The notes under the pieces are model-generated. The model did not search any database. It was not told the origin of the DNA and worked only from the letters and a program-made list of their open reading frames with translations. 64,000 nt of DNA, taken from NCBI GenBank assembly GCA_019055375.1, contig JAHQIW010006495.1, positions 1 through 64,000 on the forward strand, written 5' to 3'. Shown here piece by piece: positions 21,831 to 33,872 of this stretch. The stretch is from Parelaphostrongylus tenuis (taxonomy: Eukaryota > Nematoda > Chromadorea > Rhabditida > Metastrongylidae). The position numbers and the translations under genes are program-made. Position 1 is the stretch's first letter. Each line of letters begins with the position of its first letter.

Positions 21831-22568
21831 TTTAATTACTTCTAGTAAACAACATATTATTTATTGCCCTGATGGCAAAACTTATGGAAAAATTTAATGA
21901 TTCTAAATCCAAAACAAACCTATGTTTTCAGGATCCAAAGCACTTGTCGGAAATTGGGCTTATATGACTACTCATTGAATTTGAGAAGTAAGGATAATAT
22001 CTGATTGTTAAGAAAACGTTTTATTTCTGTTATGACTGCTCTCCTGAGATGAGGTGGTAAATAATACATTTCATGTCCGGTATCAGCATATTGAGCTGTC
22101 ACCAAAGAGAATCCACCAGAAACCCTCGATGACATCTACTTTGTATGGGGAAAACGACAGATGTGATGGTACCCAAGTCGACACAGCATCAATGTTACTG
22201 ATGTTCCTTTTTGACCTCAGTCAGAAGTGATAAAGTTACCGCACTCTCGAACTTTGTGATTTAGAGACCAATATGTAACAAAGAATAGACAGAGTTAAAA
22301 TTTTGAGTGAATATTTATGTAGTCTGATAATTTATGATGATAATCATTTGTAAGCGAGTTCGATTTGTCCATGCTTTATTTTCCACACTACTGAAGATAT
22401 GATAGAGAAGTTATCATTAAGAAGTGTTTGCAACTCATGAGTGATCTTGATGGTGGTCGTCACTTTCAAGATTGCTGAGCAGAGTCAACGAGTTTGGCAA
22501 TGCTATGGGGATACTCATTGGGACAGTCTTTTCCCATCGGAGGTGGACTTACTGGAACAAACAAACAT

Positions 22569-22615
<47 letters not shown>

Positions 22616-23158
22616 ATATCAGTATAATACATTAGTGTAATATGTTAATTACATGATATTGTAATGACATTGATATTGCAATAGTACATTGTAGAATATA
22701 ATCACTACATAACTGTGTAAACTTTCCAATTAATAATATCTACTAAGGGACACCGTGGTCGAGTGGCTTGATGCTTGTGCGGCGTAAGCGGACCTAGCAC
22801 CACTTTCTACGCTCTCCGAAAGTCAGCAACGAGTACCCTATGGAACGCCATAGATGCTATACTCGAGAGTGCAAGGAAACGTGCTCAACCAGTTTTGTTC
22901 GACATTTAAGGCAAGAAGATGAAAAAAAAAAACGAAATAAATGCTAGAACTAGTGGCATTCGTGCAGTTAAATAAGAACGCATTGTAAAGAACAATCTTT
23001 AAAGTGTCAAAACTTGCCCGTCATTGATAATGATTTTTTATAGTAGTAATGGCAATATGAATAATATTAACATTATATAACAGCGAAAAAATGTATTGAT
23101 CATTTTGAATTTCAAATATTATTTTGCAATATCACTTCTGTGAATAGAAAAAATAAGA
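21831..23158. other. Intergenic sequence with (TA)n and a tRNA-like block
   Basis: A pure TA run lies at about 22,576-22,612. A box A-like GTGGTCGAGTGG at 22,749-22,760 starts a stretch resembling the head of a Ser/Leu-type tRNA or another SINE (to about 22,830). It has no clear box B. The right arm has one extra T there. Nothing else recognised. Confidence 0.45.
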
Positions 23159-23566
23159 TTAGATATTTTTCTGACTACCCAAAAATATTTCTGTGCAATT
23201 GGAGAGGATGAATGTAATGACCTCATCATGTATGCACCTCATTATATGTGAGAATGAATACGACGTTATGAAAAGAAATGTGAAACGGAAGCCAGAAAAA
23301 GGTTTACACAACTGACCACATTCGCTGCCATCACTGTTGCAGCACTCTGATATCATACTAACAATTTCGCGTTTGACCAGTTTATGAGGAGCATATGGAC
23401 CTGATATAAATTAGATTGTTGAGATTTCGCTTTCGTGCTTACACCGTAATCATTTTTTGAAGCGTCAAACATTAGTCCAATTGAAGGTTTAATGCGAAAA
23501 TTCAAACTAACTGGCATCTGTTGCGGTAATGACGAGTAAGCAGATGACTAGCAGTGAAACAAACAT
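23159..23566 (-). CDS. Small secreted Cys-rich protein candidate (two exons)
   Basis: Proposed join: exon 1 23,566-23,512, exon 2 23,400-23,159, 98 residues. The ATG lies one base after a TTTTTCAG acceptor, which fits an SL trans-splice site or an intron end. Residues 1-19 (MFVSLLVICLLVITATDAS) look like a signal peptide. The intron runs from GTTAGT to TATCAG (111 bases). Exon 2 gives a dibasic KR and then ECCNSDGSECGQLC, a CC-x6-C-x3-C pattern reminiscent of the start of nematode DB modules. The later part (FRFTFLFITSYSF) is hydrophobic and may be intronic. Family assignment is tentative. Confidence 0.42.
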
Positions 23567-23783
23567 TCTGAAAAACGAGTTCAAATTGTCGTTCAATGAC
23601 TGCGTTTGAGAATTCTTTCATGTTGATGTGAGATCTACAATATGCTGTTAACAGAGGAGTATTGTTCTGGGAAAAGTGATAGCGGTGTGGACCCCTCAAG
23701 CTGATTTTACACAGAATTTCGAAGCAAATTCTTACTAAATTTGCCAACAATATTGCGGTAGCAGCGCATTGTTGCAGGTTCGC

Positions 23784-24082
23784 GCATGTGGCGCAGTGGT
23801 CGGTTTTGCTTTGCGTCGTACACAAGGTCAATGGCTCGATATCGCGCTCTTGGCTCATAAAGCTGGTCAGCCTTCCGTGGTCGGCAACTTGGTGCCAGAC
23901 TGGTCTTAGATTTGTCTGGGAAGATAAATAGCAATGACTCGGTAGAGCGGGAAACCCAAATCATTATAAAGACCAATATGCATTCAATCTACTTGAACGA
24001 AGTTGAACATTGAAAACAACTGTATGGCGCAACCCTCTGGAGTTGGTCAACGCTGCAAGCTTTATCCTCTATCCTCTTTCAG
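23784..24082 (+). mobile_element. tRNA-derived SINE, second copy
   Basis: Box A TGGCGCAGTGG (23,789-23,799) and box B-like ATGGCTCGATA (23,831-23,841), with body and tail matching the copy at 10,117. It lies 220 bases upstream of the secreted-protein candidate, on the opposite strand. Confidence 0.7.
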
Positions 24083-25589
24083 TAATCTCGCCGATCTTCT
24101 CTATAAAATTAACTTTATTTTTCATGGCGTGTGACCTATGAGAAAATGTCGTACGATTCCACTCTTCTGAATGTCATGTTTGTAAAAAGAAGAAGTAATT
24201 TTTGAATGTTCAGCTAAGAGAAGAAGAGAAGTAGAATGACCGTTTGCAAGGTGGCAAATGCGTTTTGGTGCCTTATCCACGCTGGTGTCGAGTTGTTTAC
24301 GGAGTAAACACGAAGATTTTTTTTTACTAGCAGGTATTTTCCTTCATCAAGTTTGATTAATAAGTGATCACAAATACAAGTGGTGGCCGACACATGGAGC
24401 ACTGAAGACTGGGACTGTTATCATCAGTATGTTTATTAGAAAGTCAGAACACTCGAATGTTTAATGTTGTAAGTTTTAATCAGCGGCTTTATCTGCGACA
24501 TTTTCGTATGTACGCAAAGTCGAACATAGCACACCATAGAATGTTTCATATAGTATGATCTGCAGTGTATTTATGAGTTATGATTAGATGTTTTCAAGCT
24601 TCACAACTTCACTAAACCTTGCAGTCATACATGAGGCCTATCTTCTTTTACCGGCACTCCGTAATCAGTTCTTAAAGCAGTCTCTCATATGGTGCCCTTC
24701 TAACCTCGCTTGATCTCTGTGGTGTACTCGATTTCGCGAAAAAAACTTACAGAGTTCACTATACTATCAATAACAAAGTGTTTGGCATGACGTAATCCTT
24801 TCGGGTGGCGACATTCTTTCGATTCATGAAAAATTGCGAAGCGGCTTGACTTTCAAGCAATTTCCATAGAAAGCAACCAGAGCAGCTCATGAATGTGCGA
24901 TTTTCTGAGTTCAAAGACAAAACAGGGATCGTTGTGGGTATACCAGTGAATGCCAACGGCTGTGCATGTACTACTGGGCACTTGTTGCTACTAGACTGCA
25001 AGGAGATTTTGTGAAAAAAGATATAGATTGAGGAATGGCATTAACAAGAAAACGACTTTAGTTAAAGAGCGTAGTGATCCAGCAGGACCGAGTGCTCACG
25101 AATCATCGTGGTGTGGAAGCTGAAACTATGAGAATTGACGATCCAACCGAGAAGTGGGGGTGAAGCACAATGCACTAATTCTGTGCTGGATGGCGATACT
25201 TTTATACCTCTCTGGCTTTGGGCGGAATTGTTATATTGCTCAACATATTTTGATAGCAGGGCTTCCAAAGTAAATACAAAGTACAACTTATAATAGCGAC
25301 ACATTGCGATTACAGTATAGTCCCGATTTGTATCACGTGATATAGACAGTACATTGAGTACTATTATTCTATGTTTGCTTTGATATCAAAAAACACACAT
25401 GTCGTGTGATAGTAATGTGCGTCAGACAAGAAACTGATTGATTTTTCATTTTAGAAAAGAAATGGGGCTTTACAAATCACATTGCATAAGCTCTGCCATG
25501 TCTTAGTCTACGAGATCACATGTAGGATACATATAATTGCGCAAAAAAAATTGACTCGGCAGAGAAAGCTATGAAACGCTCGTTCCAAT
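24083..25589. other. Intergenic or possible exons, unresolved
   Basis: Minus-strand frames at 25,001-24,759 and 24,402-24,214 each lie just after acceptor-like CTTGCAG or CTTCAG and could be exons, but no family is recognisable and no consistent donors were found. In the right arm a TATAAAAG occurs at 40,241, upstream of these frames. Mirror 39,858-41,364. Confidence 0.35.
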
Positions 25590-26700
25590 ACTAGAATTTC
25601 AAGAAAACCGTAGTGTACACACTCAAAGAACCTGAGAGTTCCGTGAAATCACTAGCTGACTGGTAGCCTCACATTACTTAGTAGTAATGGCAGTTGTATA
25701 AAGACCATGAAGTCCTTAAAGCAATAAGTACTTCGTTAATAGTATTATAATACGAGATTGGTTGGGTATGCTCCCAAAACTCGACTTTTTCGTCATTCCG
25801 CAGTATTTATTTTAGCCTTTTCAGTAAATCTGGCAAGCAATATAAATTCACTGAATTATGAAAGCATTGTTCTACTATTGGCAAAAATTTTTCACCTTTG
25901 TCTGATGATTTGTTCCATAGAAAGAACAAAATGCTCGGCGGAGTCCGGAGGAACTAATCTATTTGTTAGATCGAACATTAGTTATTCGTATTCTAATGAC
26001 GAGCAAACTCTGGTAAATTCCTGATCTCATTGATTCTCTTGCTTCTTGCTACCAGTTATGGTGACTGAGCTAATATCCAAACTAGAATCTTATGTAGATA
26101 TTACTCAGTTTTTTAAAACGTTGTGTATGATACATTCATAGCTCTTCCAAACAACCTTACTATGGCGATTAGTCAGGGAAAATTCGATCTCTTGTCTCTC
26201 AGTCTTTTCCCCATGTATTTTGCATATTTGTAGCTAATTCTTAATGAGTCAACTTCTAGCGTACCAATAACAACGCACAACACAATACGTATCTGAGTTT
26301 TCTTCGCTGGTCACCAAATATCTCGCTGATGTCGTTCATGCTCGAGGTTTTCTTCCATTGGCTTAATTGCTTCCATTCCCATTGAACAGAACGATTTCCC
26401 AACAAGCACAGAAAACGCGATTACGGTACATCACCGATAGTCGTCGTTTTATTGAGGCGGAAGTGCATGAACAATCAGCAATCCATTTTTATGGAATATC
26501 AGAAGCGGTCACATCGCGTGATCACGGCGTAGCGTCTAACAAAGAGTTCATTGTGATTGATGTTTCATAATCCACATTGCACAGGCGGTGGCATATCCTA
26601 ATGACGAGATTCAGCGTAAAATGTGTGTGATAATGCAAAATGAATACAGATGAATATAAATGAAATATAGAGAGTCATTTTTTGCGTAAAAACCTGTTTT
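25590..26700 (+). repeat. Diverged tandem duplication, unit 1
   Basis: Matches unit 2 downstream in order: ...AGTGTACACACTCAAA..., TAGCCTCACATTACTTAG, GTCTGATGATTTGTTCCATAG, the GATCTCATTGATTCTCTTGC block, CTCAGTCTTTTCC and a final GATTGATGTTTC. A plus-strand frame at 26,367-26,570 ends ...NKEFIVIDVS-stop, parallel to unit 2's ...KNEASHMIDVQ-stop, hinting at the last exons of two paralogous genes. No known family recognised. Confidence 0.5.
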
Positions 26701-26739
26701 GATAGTCATACTGAATTGGTTTAGCACTTGAGAAAACAC

Positions 26740-28400
26740 TCAATCAGGACGCTAGAATTATGGTAAAAAGGAGGCCCGAAGTGTTATTGCACACTCAAAA
26801 ATTATGCTGATGCTGCGAAAATCAGTGGCTGATTGATAGCTTCACATTCTTTAGAAATATTGCCAGTCATATTTAAGGTGTAAAAACTTTGTACTACTAA
26901 GCTCTTTATAATGAGAAATAAGTCGCTTTTGCTCTCAGATGCTGACTTCTGATTCATTCAATTAATTCTTTCGAATTTCCATCCAGTAAATTCGATCACT
27001 ATATGTAGACAGCATTCTCCATAATATTACAAATGTTGTCTATCTTCTTACTTGCTTTGTGCTTCGAAAGAGAATTGCACATTTGACGCACTTTTGATAC
27101 TGTTTTCCGTAAATGCACAACTACACTCCTGACTACCAAAGTCGGGCTGATCTCTCTTTGTACTTGTGGATTAGTCATGTAATCTAGCTCATTTTGTTAC
27201 TTTACCTTTTGATGTGAACTAATTGTGAATGTGTGTCCTGTCATCCTATTCCAGAATCTAGAAGTTTTGCATCAACTATTTTTTACTCTAACCTCAAATC
27301 CCTCCACCCCCATAATGAAGCGAACACAAGCGGCCAAAGTTATGCCGCTCTTTTTCGCTTGCTGAAATCTCGACTACTGTTCTCTGTATTCTTCCTCTAT
27401 ATCCCTTTATTCCTGTACAGCTATCATTTTACTATTATTATAAAGATAAACGATAAACCATATACGAGGATTTCCATACATAAACAAAAACAATTCAAAA
27501 TACACAAGTTCTCCACTAACATCCCTTTGCTGCAGTATATTCAGTAAATTGTATCACATTGAATAACTATGTTTAAAGTTTCCTTATCCTTGTCTGACTA
27601 TTCGTTCTATAGAAAGAGTGAAGTAGACGTATCTCAACTATACTCGGAAGAACGGTAAAATCTTGCTAGGTCAGAACTCATGAGTTTGTATTGTAGAGAC
27701 GAATAAACTTTGATGAAATCCTAATCCGATTGATTTTATTCTTTCAAGATGTCAGTGTCGATGATTAGGCTAATCTACGAACTGAACTCTTATCCATAAA
27801 TGCACAGTGATGTGCAAAACTTTTGCGTCAGCTGTGACTAGTTGAAAGCACATTTTACCCGAACGGGGCGCGTGCTCAAAGCGTCGGATTCAATGCGAGG
27901 GTTTGGGCAAGCGCCCTTAGATATAGCGGAATATGAGTTCTAGTTCGAACTGACGCAAAAGCTTTGCACATCTTTTTACATCATTGGGTATGTTTATGAG
28001 ACATCATACCACTGCCATAAATGGTTAAATGAAAAAAAAACCTGTTTGAACTCTTATTTAGTTATAGTGCTCAATATCTACCATACCGAATGCTAAACAC
28101 TCACAACTTTCTCAAAATCCAACAGAACGCAAAACATTCAAAAATTCATAAGGCTTCACTGAGGCGACTTGACCGGGATGAGATTGAACTCTTTGCACTC
28201 AGTCTTTTCTTCAAACAATTTCCACAGCGACGGTCATTTTTCACAGACTCAATCTTATGCGTGCCATATCACTCACAAAAATGCCATCATGCGCTCTTTT
28301 CTGTTCATCAAATATGTCACTCAAGTGGCCTATGCTAATTCTGTTCTTTCATTTCCTAAAAATGAAGCCTCACATATGATTGATGTTCAGTGAGCGCAGC
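26740..28400 (+). repeat. Diverged tandem duplication, unit 2
   Basis: Unit 1's blocks recur in the same order, with extra DNA between them, including the MITE at 27,809. A plus-strand frame 28,169-28,393 ends at the position equivalent to the unit 1 frame. AATAAA in the plus orientation occurs near 27,705. Confidence 0.5.
27809..27972. mobile_element. MITE with about 30-bp terminal inverted repeats
   Basis: Starts GATGTGCAAAACTTTTGCGT and ends ACGCAAAAGCTTTGCACATC; the inversion continues imperfectly inward (CAG...GACTAGTT against AACTAG...CTG). 164 bases, no coding potential. It is absent from the paralogous position of unit 1, which marks it as an insertion. Target-site duplication not clear. 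Confidence 0.7.
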
Positions 28401-28854
28401 ACCTCGATTGGACCTCAAAATAGTCCCAAGTGTATGTATCGAAATTCTAAAAACACACAGAGCACAATATTATAGTAGGAGGGGAAGTAGATCACAGTAC
28501 AACACCGATACCACTTACGCCAATTTGCTTCTAATTCTTCTATTACAACGTGTGGTACGTTTGCGCTGGGCACTGATGATTTGTGAGATTCTCTTGCTGA
28601 ATTTCTCACAGTCAGTAGTTCGATTAGCGTTGTCGTCTAATTGTCAGGTGCTCGCAATGAGTAACCTTTCGCAGTTATGTTTGCATAGCTGGCACTCTGC
28701 GCGTTCCCGTCACGCTCATCTCCTCATTAACCGTGACATTATTTACCCTTTTTTTCTATTCATCATCATCAATGCTATTTCTGGAAATCCATTCGTCATA
28801 GTGACGATCACCGCACAATTGACATTGGAAGGCTGAGAGAGCACTTGTCACTGC
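28401..28854. other. Open frame of doubtful meaning
   Basis: A plus-strand frame of 148 codons (28,390-28,836) is open, but its composition is unremarkable. The opposite strand has a good donor (GC then GTAAGTGG near 28,513) after an open stretch, so coding sense is unresolved. Identical in the right arm. Confidence 0.35.
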
Positions 28855-30910
28855 TAATTTTCAAACGCTAGAACTAGTATTCATTGTTGAAACTTCCAAC
28901 TTTGGTGACTATTGCCAACGGAAAATTGTCTTGTAAATGAATTCTCCTCAATAAATTCTGATAGAATAACAATATCACGGATCAAGAGCAGTAAGCGAGA
29001 AATTATGTCGAAACTTTAGCTGTATCAATCGTCTTTATTAGTGGCTCTAAATAGCTTATAACCGAAGTAGTACGCACACCTTCTAAGGATAGTCATTCTT
29101 GAAATAGAATTCTCAAACCCTTCTCAACGTGAAAATTCTTGCCACCTATAATTTTTTGCTTATTTTGATGCTTGACAAGTCGCTGAAATCACGACAGAGC
29201 GCCCAAAAGCTTTGTTTAAAAAATTTTTCAAGCATTTCAAAATCAAGGAAAACGAGCCACAGATGCGATTGCTTTATCATTATAGGCGACAGATCGTCAT
29301 ACAATACGCTAAATAGGTTCTTGAATAGGATTCCACTTGACAAAAAGAGAACGGACTAATTCTAGATCACAGTTTATCAAAGCTCAACATTACTACCTCT
29401 AATTTTGGGCTTCTTTTGGAAAAAGATTAATAACGAATAATTTTCGTGAATGGGCACCTTGTTAGTAAAAAGCTCCGGATTCCGATAAAGGTAACAGCGC
29501 TTAAATCCTAGGATCTGTAATGCAGCTCACCTATGAATATCCTCGTTGCCCCAACAATAGCAACGACCCACATGAACAGTAACTATGCTAGTCCAAAGTA
29601 AATGATTGAGATTGCGATGAGGAACTGTTGGCTTTTTTCTCCATTCTTCTTTCTCCTTCACGAATTCTTGAAGATGATGAATCTTGTTTCATTTCCGCAT
29701 ATAAATGTATTACTAGCATAGAAAGAGTTTAGGTAAATGAAAAGAATTTATTAATACGCAAACACGTTAGGTCGACAGTTTCCTTTGCGACCAAATGAGG
29801 TTGTTCTTTACGTTGATTCTATAAGAAACAGACTCGCAAAAACTTATGTGTCTTGTTTGCTCATTTTTGTGATTATTCGCCATTGAAAGTCGAATAAATG
29901 TTTCTCAGACGAATTCGGACGATATACTGTGCTTGTAAGATCAGAATACCTATAGTTTGTTTGCTAATAATTAGTGAAATTACCGATTTCTCAATCTGTC
30001 GGTTTCTTTTATTTATGCTCCCAGTGGTGGTCATTTGACTGATCTGGGAATTGAACTGTGTGCCCGGAATACTTCTCAATCTGCTACGTCCGCTTTATGC
30101 CAAACATTCTTAATTCTGCTTAGAATCTTCGTGAAGCACTAAATCAATGAACTCTTGGGTGTAACTAAACCGAATATTCCCCGATAATCGGTTATCCTCG
30201 ACATAGTTAAAATGTACCAGTTTCATGTTGACAAGCTGTTTCCGAGATGCTCGCAATAGTGTTTATTGGAATAGTTTGATGTAATGAATTGAAGTGCATA
30301 GCAGTGCAGTACAACAGTACGAAAACATAGTGCAATATTGTGACTGAAGTTTGGCAAAGCTCGCCTTCTTCAGAGCCTAGGAAGGTCAATTTGATTTGCA
30401 GTTCACTCAGTCAAAAATCCTCATGACCACAGCAGAAAGCGTAAGAAGCAAAATTTTGGATCGCACAGTATAACGCTTAATTCTAATACATTCAATGCTT
30501 AGATGTTTCACATTTACTATTAATTTCCAATAAGACGACTATAAATCGTGACAAGCTTATTCATTCGCCAATCAGTCTTTCCCACAAGCACTTAATGTCA
30601 ATGGCAATAGCAATTCTTAAACAATAAATTAAACTTTCTGTATACTCATAATCAGCACAAAAAATGTGTATTTGAGTTCATATGCCTCTTTAGATATTTT
30701 GCTTACATCTTCCATGTCAAAGAGCTGTCTTCATTGGCTAGATCACTTCAAACAAAAAGTCACACATGTAATTGGTAAAAATCCGGCAAACGTACAAAGT
30801 ACAGTGCTATAGAGCGGGAGGCCTCAGATTCACCCTACAAAACCGGCATCAATCGCGAGATGTAGTGCCATTTCCGAGCATACAGATCTACCTGTATCTC
30901 CTATCGTCAT
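28855..30910 (-). repeat. Segment A, copy 2 (inverted)
   Basis: Inverted partner of 19,349-21,394, and almost identical to copy 3 in the right arm. Differences from copy 1 are scattered substitutions and single-base indels, for example ACACCCAAGAG against AACCCAAGAG. Confidence 0.9.
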
Positions 30911-31470
30911 GTGGATAGTGGAGTGATTCGAGAGGGCACCAACAACACTTCAATTTTTTTTTATTCCGAGCAAGATAATCCTAGTGGGTCGTCCTCACTA
31001 AAGGGATTCGATGGGTATCATATTTTTCCTCCATACCTTTCGTGAAGGAGTCGGACCAGAAGGTCGGTGGTCTTCCTTTAGAACGCTTGATATCCCGAGG
31101 AATCCAGTCGGTAACGGCTCTCGTACATCAGCTGCCGTTGAAGCGCATTGCGTGTCTGGCTCACCTTATTTTCGATATCCTGGCGTGTAGAACGGCGTCT
31201 CTGATTTTCGATCGTTGACGTAGGTCGGAACGTCGGATCTTTTCTCCCATTTGCAAGATAGGGGATACTCCTAGCATCGACCTATCGGCTGCGCGTTCGA
31301 TAACGTCAAGTGATCTTTCATCGTGCTTACGTAGCGACCAAGTTTCTGCTGCATACGTTAGGGCAGGGATTATTGTCGAGTCGTAAAGGTGGGCACGAAG
31401 TCGCATTTTCTTTGTCGACTTGAAAGTTCTCCAAGCCGCTCGTTTCCTCCTGCTCAACTCTGGAGCTAGG
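30911..31470 (-). mobile_element. RTE LINE 3' fragment next to segment A
   Basis: Minus-strand C-terminal RTE sequence: SRRKRAAWRTFKSTKK, ALTYAAETWSLRKHDERSL, RQRSKIRDAVLHARISKIR-stop-ARHAMRFNGS. The stop after SKIR is shared with the copy at 19,100, so the two ends derive from one insertion copied with segment A. Upstream it resembles the 7.9-kb copy more closely. Confidence 0.8.
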
Positions 31471-31850
31471 AACTCAGAAGTATCGACCTACGTCAACAAT
31501 CAAAAATGAAAGGCACCGTTCTACAAGCCAGGACATCGAAAATGATATGGACTGAACACGTAATGCGCTTCGACTACAGCAGATGAGCGAAAGCCGCTAC
31601 CGACTGAATTTCTCGGGATATCAAGCGCTCCACATGAAGACGAGCGACCCGATGGTTCGATTTCTTCACGAAATGACGAGAAGAAAGATATGATACTCAA
31701 CGAATCCCTAGAGCGAGGATGACTCACTGGGCTACTTTTGAGCACTGTGGAAAAAATGGTAGTGTTGCTGGTGCTTGTTCGAATCACTCCACGATCAACG
31801 GAACGACAGGAGAATCAGGTGATTAGGTGAATTATGTTCGGGCGAAGAGT
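31471..31850 (+). mobile_element. RTE LINE 3' fragment, opposite orientation
   Basis: Plus-strand decayed C terminus (RSTYVNNQK, AEHVMRFDYSR, DIKRST) ending in ACGACAGGAGAATCAGGTGA-like tail repeats. It meets the preceding fragment 5' to 5' at about 31,470, a junction of two truncated LINEs. Confidence 0.75.
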
Positions 31851-32403
31851 CGAAGTATTCAATTGAAAGTGTTGGTTTAACATACTTTTGCAAGCCGTTA
31901 GCCAAGCAAACGACAATCGACAGTCAGCCACTCTGGATGAACGTCACTGTCAATCTTGACCGCACATAGATTGTGAATAATTCGGGGTCAATTCATTAAC
32001 ATGCAGAGCGCATATCCGCTGTAAGCGTTCATAAACAATGCTGAAATCTTGAAAACCTCCCGGCATGTTGAGGAATCAATAACAAAAAAGCCTTACACCA
32101 ATCTTTCTCGCTCTGCCGTCCCGTTTCGGGAGCCGTATTACCCACTGAAAAACGCCACCTAAGATTCATCCTTCAAAAATTTAAGTTGTGATTGAAAGCA
32201 TGGGAAAAGGCACAGCTTCAAAGACCTATAACAAAACTGCTGACTTTCTGAGAGCTGGAAGTCACAATTTATATTTATTTCTCGCAGCGCATATAACATC
32301 TTATCATAGAAAGAAAAAAATTTTGCATGTTGAGTGTATTCTGCAAGCTTTTACAGAAATCATTCTTTTGCGCACACCGACTTTGGTTTTGGATGCGGTA
32401 CAG
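31851..32403. other. Unassigned spacer sequence
   Basis: Nothing recognised. A short frame at 32,188-32,430 runs into the LINE relic that follows. Confidence 0.5.
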
Positions 32404-33630
32404 CTAGTTAAACAAGCCGGATTTCATTAGAAATTCTGCTGCATGGCCACATCCACAATGTATCACGGATCATGGAAGTCTGTCGTTGATACCATATGCC
32501 TCTTGTCCAACCTTTATCGCTATGAGAATGCGTTTTTCAGTGTCGAAACGAATGTAATCCTATCAGCGTTCGTCGACCAAGGTGTAGATCCATACTATAT
32601 ATGAATATCTACACACTGCCATTGGAGCCGTAGCACGAAAGTAAGGTTTTTTCCATCGACTTCTCACCATACTCAAAGAAAAACGGGTTTTGATAAGGCA
32701 ACACTCTATCGCCAAAGCTGTTCACCGCCGCTTTGCAATAGATGATAATATCTAATTGGGATGACAAAGACATACGGACTGATGGCGAAATCCCGTCAAA
32801 TATTCGTATTTCGGGAATTATCGTAATTTTTCAAAAATTACCACTGAAGCACAGACGATGTTCGAGAACTCAACGAAGCGGAAAAAGGATTGGGAGACGC
32901 TCAAAAGGTCGAAGACCCAGAGAATCAGAGAAAACTGCATGGTTTTTTGACCACAGTTACCACTTCGTACCTTGGACTTTTCAATGGAAATGACGAACAT
33001 CATGAAGAAAACCTAGAGAGAAGAGAGAGCGGAATGGGCCGCTTTCGAACCCCTGACGAAGCCACTATCCAAATAGCGGACCCCAAACTTTGCGCACCTT
33101 TTTTGAATCGACAGTTCTCAAGGCGCTCTGATTTGCGGCTAAGACATGAGCTGATACCTCTCCCACGTCAGAACTACTGCAAGCAACTCATAGAGCGCTC
33201 AAATGTTGTCTTTTGATATTTAGTTGCTTCTCACAACATCTAGGCGGTTTGCGTATCTCAGATCTCCAAAATTTATCTCATCTTCGCGATCCAGAAGAAT
33301 TTACGTCGATGGCGAAACACAGAAGAGACTGTTATATATTAAGAATATCCGACGACAGGTGGTCAAAATGAATTATAAAGTGGATTCCACATGATCTGAC
33401 CCGAGAATGAGCACTCACACGTCGAGCCGAAGTGTTTGCAAGAAGATTCAATCAGCTGTACTCGCATTGCCGATATTTTACAGATCACGGCACAAAACTA
33501 TAGGTAGGCCATGCTCAAACCATTCCACCCTCATGGACGACATTCGCAAGAAAGAGACGAATGGAAAATGTGCTAAGGCCAACACAGTTTGTGAAGACGG
33601 AGCGTCCAAATTTTAAGTAAGTAAGTATAC
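32404..33630 (+). mobile_element. Ancient RTE relic, second family
   Basis: Scattered plus-strand matches to a different RTE lineage: KQAGF (32,409), AFFSVETNVILSAFVDQGVD (about 32,528), DKATLYRQS (from GDT.SPK), YLGLFNGNDEHHEENLERR, HSTLMDDIRKKETNGK near the C terminus, and a TAAGTAAGTAAG tail at 33,614-33,626. Stops and frameshifts are everywhere, so it is much older than the other RTE copies. Confidence 0.7.
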
Positions 33631-33665
33631 CCACCTACAAAGAACTGACTGAATCGAAAGGCACC

Positions 33666-33711
33666 GTGCTGCTGATGAGGTTGAAAAACAGCCGAAAAAC
33701 GTGTCGGGCAC
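33666..33711 (+). ncRNA. Hammerhead-like motif after LINE tail
   Basis: GTGCT/GGCAC stem I with a G-G mismatch beside the core, CTGATGA at 33,672-33,678, stem II GGTT/AGCC, GAA at 33,694-33,696, and GTC ending at 33,705. Stem III would have to be intermolecular. A candidate only. Confidence 0.35.
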
Positions 33712-33844
33712 TTAATGAGTGATAGACTTGATAAAAATCCTAAACTCTGCTATCAGGATGTATTGATTCCAAACGAGGCCTCAGAATTGTTGGTTAAAAG
33801 TGTTGATTACATAAATCTGTATGTATACATGCATACATATCCAG

Positions 33845-33872
33845 ATATATGCATATATATATATATATATAT
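33845..33872. repeat. TA microsatellite
   Basis: Alternating TA run within an ATACATATCC-like low-complexity stretch. Confidence 0.8.

Larger units (their letters stand above)
1447..30910 (+). repeat. Left arm of giant inverted repeat
   Basis: Every recognisable feature here recurs in reverse complement in the right arm, with mirrored positions summing to 65,446-65,448 over most of the length. Register drifts to between 65,439 and 65,450 at about 15,060-21,500 because of small indels, among them a 7-8 base difference near 15,070. The loop part 21,395-28,854 and the outer part 1,447-15,000 looked essentially identical wherever I compared them. The inner end lies in an RTE LINE 3' end, where the arms diverge sharply. 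The outer end cannot be seen because the mirror of base 1,447 is the last base of the window. Confidence 0.97.

Noticed and set aside
22576..22612. Pure TA run as a possible origin or breakpoint
   Set aside because: Ordinary microsatellite that is far from both palindrome junctions.
25905..25935. CTGATGA followed by GAAAG
   Set aside because: No stem II or stem I pairing is possible between or around them.
28390..28836. 148-codon plus-strand open frame, identical in both arms
   Set aside because: Identity follows from the palindrome, not from selection. No recognised domain, and the other strand has a better splice donor.
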